From Hyphomicrobiales bacterium (GTDB taxonomy: Bacteria; Pseudomonadota; Alphaproteobacteria; Rhizobiales; Phreatobacteraceae), in contig JAFKKV010000019.1 in assembly GCA_017304475.1 (NCBI GenBank), positions 124,001 to 188,000 of the forward strand: a DNA stretch of 64,000 nucleotides, in the 5' to 3' direction. Numbering within the stretch: position 1 is the stretch's first letter; every line of letters begins with the position of its first letter. Shown piece by piece: positions 37,003 through 44,932 of this stretch. Under the pieces are notes generated by a model that was given only the letters and a program-made list of their open reading frames with translations, was not told where the DNA came from and did not search any database. A program made the position numbers and the translations under genes.

Positions 37003-37615
37003 GGTCGCAATGCCCCTTGCGGTGGCGCGGCCGGCGCGAAAAAAGATCGTCCGAGGCCGACGCGGATGCTGCGCTGCATCACGATTAAGCGCGCAGGGGG
37101 CTGTCTGGATCCTGGCTCGGAGATTACGGATTGGACACAATCTATCAACTGTTCGGGAGGCTTGGGGGCGATGTGGGCGCGATCGGGCTCCGTGAAAAGG
37201 CGCTGCCGGAGGGTCGGAGCCGTAAGCCGCAGTGTCTCCGTGAGCTCCGACATCCAGGCCATCAACGGACCAATACCGACATGCGCCCAAAGACTTGCGG
37301 CCGCTATCCGATTCACATTGGAAAAAGCCGACGGCTAGGATTGCTTCGCGCATGAACCGCTACGTCACCCCCGGCCGAGCCCGGCAGAAGCCCTTGCTTC
37401 TGCCGGCGCGAGGGGAAGGGGGTCCAGGAGTTGCAGGGCGCTTCCGGCAAGGTAGCGAAGCGACATAGCCGCATGCGCTGGAAGCGCAGCCTGTCGGCTC
37501 CTGGACCCCCTTCCCCTCGCTGCGCTCGGCCGGGGGTGACGTAAGAGCCCTGCTCTACTGGCTGCGATGGGTGGGCGTGGCGACGATGCCTTGTCGTCCC
37601 AACACCTTATCTCCC
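37003..37615. other. 613-base intergenic region
   Basis: 37003-37360 contains no gene I recognise; short open frames on both strands look unselected, and the divergent promoter of the MdtA-like gene should lie at its left end. 37361-37543 is a family II repeat. The ankyrin gene ends at 37616. Confidence 0.6.
37361..37543. repeat. Family II long inverted repeat, copy A
   Basis: Perfect 19-bp outer arms (37361-37379 and 37525-37543, beginning TACGTCACCCCC), then a private hairpin GGCAGAAG/CTTCTGCC inside the left arm, then complementary inner arms GGGGAAGGGGGTCCAGGAG and CTCCTGGACCCCCTTCCCC. It lies between the MdtA-like promoter side and the end of the sensor operon. Confidence 0.85.
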
Positions 37616-38302
37616 CTACCGCCGCTCCAAAATCTCCACCATGGCCTGATAGCCGCGCGCCCTCGCCAGATCGAGCGGCGTGTGGCCTTGCCGGTCGGCG
37701 AGATCGCGCCTGGCGCCGGCTTCGACCAGCGCCCGGACGGTGGCGATATGGCGCGGGCCGCCGCGGCCGAGGATCACGGCCTCGATCAGCGCGGTCCAGC
37801 CGAGATTGTTGACGTGGTCGAGCGGCGCGCCGGCGCGGATCAGTTCGCGGACCACGCCGTCATGGCCGAGATGGGCCGCCGCGATCAGCGCGGTCCCCTC
37901 ATAGGGGCTGGTGACGGCGCGCGGGTCGCCGCCGAGCGCCAAAGCGAGCTTCAGCGTGGCCAGGTCGTCATTGACCGCCGCGATGGTGATCGCGTCATAC
38001 TCGCGATGCTCCAGCGCGCGCGGATCGGCACCGGCTTCCACCAGCGCCCGCATGGCGTCGTGGCGGGCGAGGAAAGCGGCGACATGCAGCGGCGTGCGGC
38101 CGGCGGCATCACGCCCATTGGCGTCGGCCCCGGTCCGGGCGAGCCGGCGAATGGTCGCCGCGTCGCCGCTCGCGGCCGCCGCATGCAGGCCCTGATAGGC
38201 GGCGATCTCGCGCGCCGTCGGCGGCGTCTGCGCGGAAACCGTCCCGGCCATGGCGCCGAGCGCCAGGCCGGCCAGGAGGGCAGTCGAAACGATCCGGCGC
38301 AT
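37616..38302 (-). CDS. Exported ankyrin-repeat protein
   Basis: A 228-residue protein with a signal peptide (MRRIVSTALLAGLALGAMAG, cleavage near VSA-Q) followed by about five ankyrin repeats; clear ones read DAAGRTPLHVAAFLARHDAM and RQGHTPLDLARARGYQAMVE. It should be a periplasmic protein-binding scaffold. The start at 38302 follows AGGGGAGGG. It is 29 bases after the GlcG/HbpS-like gene and shares its direction, so the two exported proteins are probably made together and may bind each other or the sensor kinase. Confidence 0.88.
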   Translation of the reverse strand: MRRIVSTALLAGLALGAMAGTVSAQTPPTAREIAAYQGLHAAAASGDAATIRRLARTGADANGRDAAGRTPLHVAAFLARHDAMRALVEAGADPRALEHREYDAITIAAVNDDLATLKLALALGGDPRAVTSPYEGTALIAAAHLGHDGVVRELIRAGAPLDHVNNLGWTALIEAVILGRGGPRHIATVRALVEAGARRDLADRQGHTPLDLARARGYQAMVEILERR

Positions 38303-38331
38303 GCCGCCCTCCCCTTTCTCGGCTGAACCGG

Positions 38332-38832
38332 TCAGCGCAGCTTGGCCTTCACCGCCTCGATGCCGGCATTGGCGCATTCCTCGTCGAGATGGCCGCCCGG
38401 CGCGCCGCCGACGCCGACCGCGCCGATCACCTCGTCGCCGACCTTCACCGGCACGCCGCCGCCGAGCAGCAGGAAGCCCTGGATCGAGGCGAGATGGCGG
38501 GCCGCCGGATTGCGCTCGGCATTCTCGGCGATCGCGCCTGTGGCAGTGCGGGCGGAGGCCGCCGTATAGGCCTTGGCGCGGCTGGCATCGACGGTGTGCG
38601 GGCCGGCCCGGTCGGCACGCAGCACGGCCCGGACGATGCCGGCGCGATCGACGACGGTGGCGGTGACGTTGAAATTCTTGGCGGCGCAGGCGGCGACCGT
38701 CGCCTGGGCGATTTCCTGGGCGAGGCTCATCGGCATGTTGCGTTCGCTCAGCACCTGGGCACCGGCGGCTGATGCCAGCGACAGGCCGGCGGCGGCGAGG
38801 CAGGAGGTGATCGACAGGCGCGAAATCGACAT
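38332..38832 (-). CDS. Exported GlcG/HbpS-like protein (DUF336 fold)
   Basis: A 166-residue protein: signal peptide up to about AGAQ, then a single GlcG/HbpS domain (MSLAQEIAQATVAACAAKNF, VVDRAGIVRAVLRADRAGPH, and the GAVGVGGAPGGHLDEECANAG end motif). In Streptomyces, HbpS of this fold binds haem outside the cell and modulates the SenS-SenR two-component system. Here the gene follows a kinase-regulator pair directly, so a similar accessory-sensor role is inferred, not shown. Start 38832, with GGAGA upstream partly inside an imperfect hairpin (about 38842-38883). Confidence 0.87.
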   Translation of the reverse strand: MSISRLSITSCLAAAGLSLASAAGAQVLSERNMPMSLAQEIAQATVAACAAKNFNVTATVVDRAGIVRAVLRADRAGPHTVDASRAKAYTAASARTATGAIAENAERNPAARHLASIQGFLLLGGGVPVKVGDEVIGAVGVGGAPGGHLDEECANAGIEAVKAKLR

Positions 38833-38942
38833 CAGGATTCTCCGGTTTCGAGGCAGGGCCCGATGGCCGCCTTCGAGAACCGGACATGCCATGCCGGCCG
38901 CGCCCCGTGGATCGGCGGGCCGACCGAGCGCCATCCGTAGCG

Positions 38943-39557
38943 CTACCGAGAGGCGGCCTCCTCCAGCATCAACCGGACCATTTCGGCGACCGAGGTGGTC
39001 CCGAGCTTTTCGGCCAGATGCGCCCGGTGGGTGTCGACGGTGCGCGGCGACAGCGCCAGGGTTTCGGCGATGTCCCGGGTGGCGAAGCCGCGCGACACCA
39101 GATCCAGGACCTCGCGTTCCCTGGGCGTCAGACGCGCCAGCAGCGCACGCGCCTCCGCCGCTTCCGCCGCCTTGGCGCTGGCGGCCTCGGCCTTGGCGCG
39201 CATGCCCTCGATCGCCTCGATCAGGGCGTTCTCGTCGACCGGCTTGGTCAGGAAGTCGATCGCCCCGCCCTTGAAGGCGCGCCGGCAGGCATTGACGTCG
39301 GCATGGCCGGTCATCACCACCACCGGCCGCGGGTCGCCGTCGCGGAAGAGCTGTTCCAGCAATTGCAGGCCGGACATGCCGGGCATCCTGACATCCATGA
39401 TGATGCAGCCGGCATGCCGGGCCGGCCCCTGGCGCAGGAAGGACACGGCGTCCGGAAAGGCCTCGACCTTGTAGCCGGCCGTGCGCAGCAGGAAGCTCAG
39501 CGCCTCGCGCACGTCGATATCGTCGTCGACCAGGAAAACGGTGAAGGGCGTGGTCAT
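38943..39557 (-). CDS. Two-component response regulator, FixJ/NarL type
   Basis: A 204-residue regulator: receiver domain (residues 5-120, acidic DDD near 11-13, phospho-acceptor Asp55 in IIMDVRMPG, Thr in VVMTGHAD and Lys in FLTKPVD), an Ala-rich linker helix (about 122-142), and a LuxR-type helix-turn-helix (LTPREREVLDLVSRGF to RTVDTHRAHLAEKLG). The ATG overlaps the kinase stop (ATGA). Likely targets are the next two genes, 110 bases downstream, and perhaps its own operon. Confidence 0.95.
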   Translation of the reverse strand: MTTPFTVFLVDDDIDVREALSFLLRTAGYKVEAFPDAVSFLRQGPARHAGCIIMDVRMPGMSGLQLLEQLFRDGDPRPVVVMTGHADVNACRRAFKGGAIDFLTKPVDENALIEAIEGMRAKAEAASAKAAEAAEARALLARLTPREREVLDLVSRGFATRDIAETLALSPRTVDTHRAHLAEKLGTTSVAEMVRLMLEEAASR

Positions 39558-41152
39558 TCCGCGGCCTCCCGCCGCTCCGGCGCCGCCCGGTGCAGCGGCA
39601 GCGCGATGGTGAAGCGGGCACCGCCTTCGGGCCGGTTGGCGCCGGCGATCCGTCCGCCATTGGCTTCCACCAGCCGCTGCGACAGCGCCAGACCGAGCCC
39701 CATGCCGTTCGGCTTGGTGCTGCGGAACGGCTCGAACAGGCGCTGGGCCAGTTCAGGCGCCAGTCCGGGCCCGAGATCCTCCACGGCGATTTCGACCAGT
39801 CCGCCGGCAAACCCCGCGGAAACCACGACACGCCGGCGTTCGGGCGACAGCGCTTCGACCGCCTCGGCGGCGTTGCGGATCAGGTTGTGCAGGGCCTGCT
39901 CGACGGCGATCGGCTCGACCAGCACCACCGCATCCGCGGCCACCGGGCCGACGACCAGCTGCACGCCGCGGCCGGCGATATCGGCGCGGATCAGCGCCAC
40001 GACATGGCCGATGAGCTCGCCGATATCCGTCGACCGACGCTCGGGTGCGCCCGGCCGGACATAGTCGCGCAGCCGGTCGAGAATGGCGCCGGCGCGCTTG
40101 GCGAGCCGGGCATTGGCCTCCAGCGCCTGGATCACCGCCTGACGGTCGAGCGGCTCGCTCCGGATCAGCCGGGCGCCGGCCTGCGACTGGCTGAGAATGG
40201 CGGCGATCGGCTGCGCCAGCTCGTGCGCGATGCCGGAGGCGAGTTCGCCCATGGCATTGACCCGGGTTGCCTGGGCCAGCCGCGCCTCGTCGGCGCTCAG
40301 GCTGGCGCGCCGGCGGGCGGCCTCGGCCTTGCGCCGTTCGGCGACGACCCGGTGGCCGAGCCAGGCGACAAGGCCGAGCGCCGCCGCGAGCGCCGCGATG
40401 ATGCCTGACGGCACGGTTTGCGCCAGGCTCAGCTGGCGCGTCAGAGACAGGAGCAGCGGCTGGCTCTGGCTACCCAGCGTCTTGTCGAATGTGAGCGCGG
40501 GCCCGCCCCAGGGCGAAGCCGGCGGCGCGGCGGCCGGCGTGATGATCGCCATGCCGTCCTCGGCTCTCAGCCCGATCGCGGTGGCGGCCATGCCGGGCTC
40601 GGCCTCGATCAGCCTGGCCGCATCGACCGTCATGACGAGCGCCAGCGGCTCGGCGCCCGCGCGCTTGACCAGATGATAGAAGCCGGAACCGGCGGCGCCC
40701 GGCAGGACGACGCTGCGCCCCGGCGGCTCGGCCGCGAGCCGTGAGGCCACCGCCCCCGGAGCCGGATTGATCGCATCGTCGGGATGGGTCGAGAACAAGA
40801 CCTTGGGTTCGGCGCCGATCTCGACCACCGCAATGGTGCGGACCCTGGGATAGAAGCGCTGGACGCTGTCGGCGAGCACCGCGACGAGATCGCTGCGCAA
40901 CGGCCCGGGCACCCGAACGATCGCGCCGATGCTGGTCAACAGCGCGTCATGCTGGTCAGCGCGCTGCGAGATCACCCGGTGCAGGGTCTGGCCTTCCGCC
41001 TGCATGGCGCCGTCGAGCGCGCGGAGATGCAAGGCGGTCACGCCCGCCGCCGCGATCAGCGACGCGACGGCCCAGCCGGCCAGCCAGCGCCAGGCCGACC
41101 GCCCGGCCTGGTTCGGCTCGCCCGATGCGTCTCTGCTCACGGTGTCGGTCAA
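39554..41152 (-). CDS. Membrane sensor histidine kinase, DctB/FixL-like catalytic core
   Basis: About 532 residues. Two membrane helices (near residues 25-42 and 252-272) enclose a periplasmic sensor domain of about 200 residues with no family I can name. The cytoplasmic part has the phospho-acceptor His310 in ASGIAHELAQPI, N-box HNLIRNAAEAV, and the G-boxes DLGPGLAPE and GMGLGLALS. The start is doubtful. TTG 41152 has GGGAG 5 bases upstream and fits best; TTG 41209 and ATG 41194 lack a binding site. It overlaps the response-regulator gene. Confidence 0.92.
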   Translation of the reverse strand: MTDTVSRDASGEPNQAGRSAWRWLAGWAVASLIAAAGVTALHLRALDGAMQAEGQTLHRVISQRADQHDALLTSIGAIVRVPGPLRSDLVAVLADSVQRFYPRVRTIAVVEIGAEPKVLFSTHPDDAINPAPGAVASRLAAEPPGRSVVLPGAAGSGFYHLVKRAGAEPLALVMTVDAARLIEAEPGMAATAIGLRAEDGMAIITPAAAPPASPWGGPALTFDKTLGSQSQPLLLSLTRQLSLAQTVPSGIIAALAAALGLVAWLGHRVVAERRKAEAARRRASLSADEARLAQATRVNAMGELASGIAHELAQPIAAILSQSQAGARLIRSEPLDRQAVIQALEANARLAKRAGAILDRLRDYVRPGAPERRSTDIGELIGHVVALIRADIAGRGVQLVVGPVAADAVVLVEPIAVEQALHNLIRNAAEAVEALSPERRRVVVSAGFAGGLVEIAVEDLGPGLAPELAQRLFEPFRSTKPNGMGLGLALSQRLVEANGGRIAGANRPEGGARFTIALPLHRAAPERREAAE

Positions 41153-41270
41153 AGGCGCTCCCGCCGCGCGGTAATGAAGCGCAGAACAAGGCATAGCGGG
41201 CGAGAACAATCAAATGGGGAGACAGAGAAGGGCGGGGAGCACCCAGCCTTGGGGCGGAAAGCGCAGCCAA

Positions 41271-41301
41271 ATCAACCCTCTCCCTATGGGAGAGGGTTGA
41301 T
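41271..41301. repeat. Solo perfect hairpin matching the outer stem of family I repeats
   Basis: A 14-bp perfect stem (ATCAACCCTCTCCC and its complement) with a TAT loop. It stands alone between the end of the polyol operon (41322) and the start of the kinase gene, where it could act as a boundary or weak terminator. Confidence 0.75.
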
Positions 41302-41321
41302 TGAACGGCGCCCTGTCCCCC

Positions 41322-42404
41322 TCAAATCCCCGCTTCCACCCGCTCCAGCGCCGCCTTCAGCTTCATCCCATCCAGCTCCACCTCGATCTGCCGGATATAG
41401 GGCGCTTCCGCGATGGTCCGCGCGGCGATGGTCTGGAGCGCGGCCGCCACATCGCCGGAGAAGCCCATATCGGCGAGCTTCAGCGGCAGTCCAAGACGCT
41501 GGTAGAAACTCCTGAAATCGCTCAGAAACGCGGCCGGCCGCCCCTCCACCACCAGCTGCACCAGCAGGCCATAGGCCACCTGCTCGCCATGCAGCGCCGC
41601 CGATAGCTCCGGGATCGCCGAAAAGCCGCGGGTCAGCGAATGGGCGAGCGACAGCCCGCCGCTCTCGAAGCCGAGCCCGCTCATCAGGATGGTCGCCTCG
41701 ACCACGCTTTCGACCGCGTCGCTGGTCGCCTTGGCGCGCACATCTGATGTCGCCGCTTCGCCGTGCTCGCGAATGATGGCGTAGCAGCGATCGGCGATCG
41801 CCAGCGCCAGTTCCGGCGGCCGCGCCTTGTAGAAGTTGAGCCCGCCGGTGCGGTAGCACTGTTCCGCCTCGAATTTCTTCGACAGGGCATCGCCGATCCC
41901 GGCCACGAAGAACCGCACCGGCGCCTGCACGATGATGTCGGTATCGACGATGACGGCGTCCGGATTGGTCGCCATCAGCCGGACTTCGCTCAGCACATGG
42001 TCGGCGGTGTAGACGATGGCGAGCCGGCTGGTCGGTGAATCGTTGGAGGCAATCGTCGGCACGATGACGAGGCCGCCGCCCCGCGCGATCCTCACCCCCT
42101 TGGCGGTATCGATCGCCTTGCCGCCGCCGAGCCCGATGATCACGTCGGCGCCGGCGGCTGCCGCCGCGGCCGTCATCCGGTCGATCTCGGCCGCCGTGCA
42201 TTCGCCGCCGAAATCGCCGAAGGCGATGCTGTCGAGATGCTCAGAGGTCGCCGCCGTCAGCCGGTCCTTCAGCAGGCCGGCGACGATCCGGTCGGCGACC
42301 ACGAAGGCGCGCCGGCCATGGATCGCCAGCATGGGGCCGAGTTGGCCGAGCGCGCCCGGCCCCTGAATATAGCGGTGTGGCGCACCGAAGGCGCGGATCG
42401 TCAT
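41322..42404 (-). CDS. Metal-dependent alcohol dehydrogenase, glycerol dehydrogenase (GldA)-like
   Basis: A 360-residue group III alcohol dehydrogenase that should oxidise a polyol to a ketose with NAD+. The dinucleotide motif GLGGGKAIDTAK (91-102), VPTIASNDSPTS (115-126) and the metal ligands Asp172, His255 and His272 match glycerol dehydrogenases. The start at 42404 (MTIRAFG) overlaps the SDR stop codon (ATGA). It is the last gene of the eight-gene operon. The substrate need not be glycerol; the context suggests another polyol. Confidence 0.92.
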   Translation of the reverse strand: MTIRAFGAPHRYIQGPGALGQLGPMLAIHGRRAFVVADRIVAGLLKDRLTAATSEHLDSIAFGDFGGECTAAEIDRMTAAAAAAGADVIIGLGGGKAIDTAKGVRIARGGGLVIVPTIASNDSPTSRLAIVYTADHVLSEVRLMATNPDAVIVDTDIIVQAPVRFFVAGIGDALSKKFEAEQCYRTGGLNFYKARPPELALAIADRCYAIIREHGEAATSDVRAKATSDAVESVVEATILMSGLGFESGGLSLAHSLTRGFSAIPELSAALHGEQVAYGLLVQLVVEGRPAAFLSDFRSFYQRLGLPLKLADMGFSGDVAAALQTIAARTIAEAPYIRQIEVELDGMKLKAALERVEAGI

Positions 42405-43177
42405 GCTTCCCCCCAATGGAAATCGCGCTTGCCGCCATCCATGCAGATCAGCGCGCCGTTGATGAAGGCGGCCTGTTCAGAGCAGAGGAAGGCGATGAGC
42501 GCGCCGACCTCTTCCGGCTGGCAGAACCGGCCGAGCGGGTTCTGGCCGGTGATCACCTGGCGCTTCTCGGCCGAGAAGCCGGCGATCAGCTCGGTCTCGA
42601 CATAACCCGGCGCGATGGCATTGGCGGTGATGCCGCCTGAGCCGACCTCCTTGGCGAGCGTCCGGGTGAAACCGATCACGCCCGCCTTGGCGGCGGAATA
42701 ATTGGTGACGCCCGGGCGGCCGCCGCCGGTGACATTCATCGAGGAAGTGTTGACCACCCGGCCGAAGCCGCCTTCGCGCATCAGCGGCACGGCATATTTG
42801 CTGCAAAGGAAGGTCGAGCGCAGATGGGTGCGCAGGATGATGTCGAAATCGTCGATCGCCATGTTCTCGGCCAGCGCGCCGAGATGACGGCCGCCGGCGC
42901 CGGCATTGTTGACCAGGATCGCCAGGCCGCCGAGCGCCGCGGCCGCCTGGCGCACCACCTTTTCGGCACCCTCGGGTTCGGAGACGTCGCCGATACAGGC
43001 GACCGCCCGGGTGCCCATGGCGCGCAACTCCTCGACCGTCCGCTCGGCGGCGGCAGCATCGATATCGTTGATGGCGATGGCGCAGCCCTCGGCCGCCAGC
43101 GCCAGGGCCTCGGCCTTGCCGATGCCGCGCGCGGCGCCGGTGACCAGGGCCACCTTGTCCTTCAGTCCGAAATCCAT
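42401..43177 (-). CDS. Short-chain dehydrogenase/reductase
   Basis: A 258-residue classical SDR: cofactor motif TGAARGIG (13-20), NNAG (90-93), Ser145/146, Tyr160 and Lys164 of the active site, and the PGYVETEL segment. Asp39 (INDID) at the end of beta-2 favours NAD over NADP. It follows the second permease by 6 bases, with AGGGG before the ATG. Probably oxidises a secondary alcohol of the imported sugar or polyol. Confidence 0.93.
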   Translation of the reverse strand: MDFGLKDKVALVTGAARGIGKAEALALAAEGCAIAINDIDAAAAERTVEELRAMGTRAVACIGDVSEPEGAEKVVRQAAAALGGLAILVNNAGAGGRHLGALAENMAIDDFDIILRTHLRSTFLCSKYAVPLMREGGFGRVVNTSSMNVTGGGRPGVTNYSAAKAGVIGFTRTLAKEVGSGGITANAIAPGYVETELIAGFSAEKRQVITGQNPLGRFCQPEEVGALIAFLCSEQAAFINGALICMDGGKRDFHWGEA

Positions 43178-43183
43178 GGTCCC

Positions 43184-44011
43184 CTACCCCTTCACCGCGC
43201 CGGCACCCAGCCCTTGAATGAAATATTGGCTGAGCAGCGCGAAGGCGCCGAACAGCGGCAGCGCGATCAGCGTCGAGCCGGCCATGATCTCGCCCCAGCG
43301 CAGGTCGAACGAACCGACCATGGAGGAGAGCCCGACCGGCAGCGTCTTGTTGGCATCCGAACCGATCATGATCAGCGCGAAGGTGTAGTCGGTCCAGGAC
43401 AGCAGGAACGAGAAGATCGCCACCGTGATCAGGCCCGGCAGCGACAAGGGCAGCACGACCCGCAGGAAGGCGCCGAGCCGGGTGCAGCCATCGACCATGG
43501 CCGCTTCTTCCAGCTCGAACGGCATGTTCTTGAAGAAGCCCCAGAGAAACCAGACGCCGAGCGGCAAGGTCAGCGTCAGATGCGCGGCGATCAGCCCGGC
43601 GAGGCTGTCGCTGAGGCCCAGCCGCGCGAAGATCGTGAACATCGGAATAGCGATCAGCAGCGGCGGGAACATATAGGCGTAGAGCATGGCACCGACGATC
43701 AGCTTCTTGCCGCGGATGCGCTGGCGGGTCACCGCATAGGCGATCATCACCGAGAAGATCATGGTGATGGCGACGGTGACCACCGCGACGATGACGCTGT
43801 TGACGAAGTGCTGCGGATAGTCGGTCAGCTCCAGCAGGTTCCAGTAATATTCGAGCGTGAACGGCCCCGGCATCAGCGAGATCTTGTGCAGCAGGCTGGT
43901 CGGCTCGCGCAGGCTCGACACCACCATCCAGTAGATCGGAAAGGCCGAATAGACGGAGATGACGACGGCCGCGGCATAGAGCCCCAGGCGGGCGGGCATG
44001 GACCTGGTCAT
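43184..44011 (-). CDS. Carbohydrate ABC transporter permease (UgpE/MalG type)
   Basis: A 275-residue permease with six helices and the EAA loop (EEAAMVDGCTRLGAFLRVVLP), typical of the CUT1 sugar-importer family. ATG 44011 (MTRSMPARLG) lies 5 bases after the stop of the partner permease. It pairs with the MalF-type subunit and the MsmX/UgpC-type ATPase in the same operon. Confidence 0.94.
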   Translation of the reverse strand: MTRSMPARLGLYAAAVVISVYSAFPIYWMVVSSLREPTSLLHKISLMPGPFTLEYYWNLLELTDYPQHFVNSVIVAVVTVAITMIFSVMIAYAVTRQRIRGKKLIVGAMLYAYMFPPLLIAIPMFTIFARLGLSDSLAGLIAAHLTLTLPLGVWFLWGFFKNMPFELEEAAMVDGCTRLGAFLRVVLPLSLPGLITVAIFSFLLSWTDYTFALIMIGSDANKTLPVGLSSMVGSFDLRWGEIMAGSTLIALPLFGAFALLSQYFIQGLGAGAVKG

Positions 44012-44016
44012 GGCGG

Positions 44017-44877
44017 TCAATCCGTTTCGAGCGGGAACAGGCGGAAATAGACGAAGACCACCGCCGACAGGATCAGGAAGGAGATGGTGGCGATGGCCGC
44101 CCCTCCGCCGATGTCGAACAGCGAGAAGGCGTGGCGATAGGACAGGATCGCCAGGTGCTCGGTGGAGCTGACCGGCCCGCCGCGGGTCAGCAGCCAGATC
44201 ACGTCGAACTTGTTGAACATCCAGATGGCGCGCAGGAGCACGATCACCGTCAGGATGGGTTTCAGCATCGGCACGGTGATGTGGAAGAAGCGCTGGATCG
44301 CGGTGGTGCCGTCGACGCGCGCGGCCTCGTAGAGGGAAGCCGGCACGGTCTGCAGCGCCGCCAGGAAACAGGTCGTGACGAAGGGCGTCCACATCCACAC
44401 GCTGACGAAAATCACCGAGGCCATGGCGGCGCCCGGGCTCTCGAACCAGCTGACCGGCGGCAAGCCGAGCCAGGCGATGCCCGCGGTGACGATGCCGATC
44501 GAGCCGTCGACCATCCATTTGAAGGTCAGCACCACCACCACGGTCGGCAGGAGATAGGGCAGGATCGACAGGCCGCGGACGAAATTGCGGCCGGGAAACA
44601 CCTCGTTCAGCACCAGCGCGAAACCAATGCCGAGCACCAGCTGCAGCACGATGGAACCGGCCGAATAGATCAGCCCGTTGACCAGCGCGTTCCAGAACTC
44701 GGGCAGCCTGATGACCGCGAGATAGTTGTCGAACCCGACCCATTGCGGCGTGCCGATGAAGGAATCCATCCGGTAGAACGACAGGCTGATGGCATAGACG
44801 ACCGGCGCCACGATCAGCGCCAGCGTCACCACCAGGCCGATGCCCAGGAAGGAATAGATCGTTGCTTTGGAATTCAC
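44017..44877 (-). CDS. Carbohydrate ABC transporter permease (UgpA/MalF type)
   Basis: A 286-residue permease with six helices and EAA loop (YEAARVDGTTAIQRFFHITVP). No ATG fits. GTG 44877 (reading MNSKATIYSF) has AGGG 6 bases upstream, whereas TTG 44892 is closer to a strong hairpin and has no such site. The hairpin (44895-44922) stands between this gene and the binding-protein gene. Confidence 0.92.
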   Translation of the reverse strand: MNSKATIYSFLGIGLVVTLALIVAPVVYAISLSFYRMDSFIGTPQWVGFDNYLAVIRLPEFWNALVNGLIYSAGSIVLQLVLGIGFALVLNEVFPGRNFVRGLSILPYLLPTVVVVLTFKWMVDGSIGIVTAGIAWLGLPPVSWFESPGAAMASVIFVSVWMWTPFVTTCFLAALQTVPASLYEAARVDGTTAIQRFFHITVPMLKPILTVIVLLRAIWMFNKFDVIWLLTRGGPVSSTEHLAILSYRHAFSLFDIGGGAAIATISFLILSAVVFVYFRLFPLETD

Positions 44878-44894
44878 GGCCTGCCCTCGCAAGG

Positions 44895-44922
44895 GACCCG
44901 GCCGGACAAAGCCGGCCGGGTC
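44895..44922 (-). terminator. Intercistronic hairpin between binding-protein and permease genes
   Basis: An 11-bp GC-rich stem (GACCCGGCCGG/CCGGCCGGGTC) with a six-base loop, starting about 10 bases past the binding-protein stop. It has no T run, so it more likely protects the upstream mRNA or lowers downstream expression than stops transcription fully. Confidence 0.7.
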
Positions 44923-44932
44923 TCGTCAACGA

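Noticed and set aside
37131..37355. Short frames upstream of the MdtA-like gene as a possible small gene
   Set aside because: Frames on both strands are open through GC bias alone; no ribosome site, family match or hydrophobic pattern was seen.
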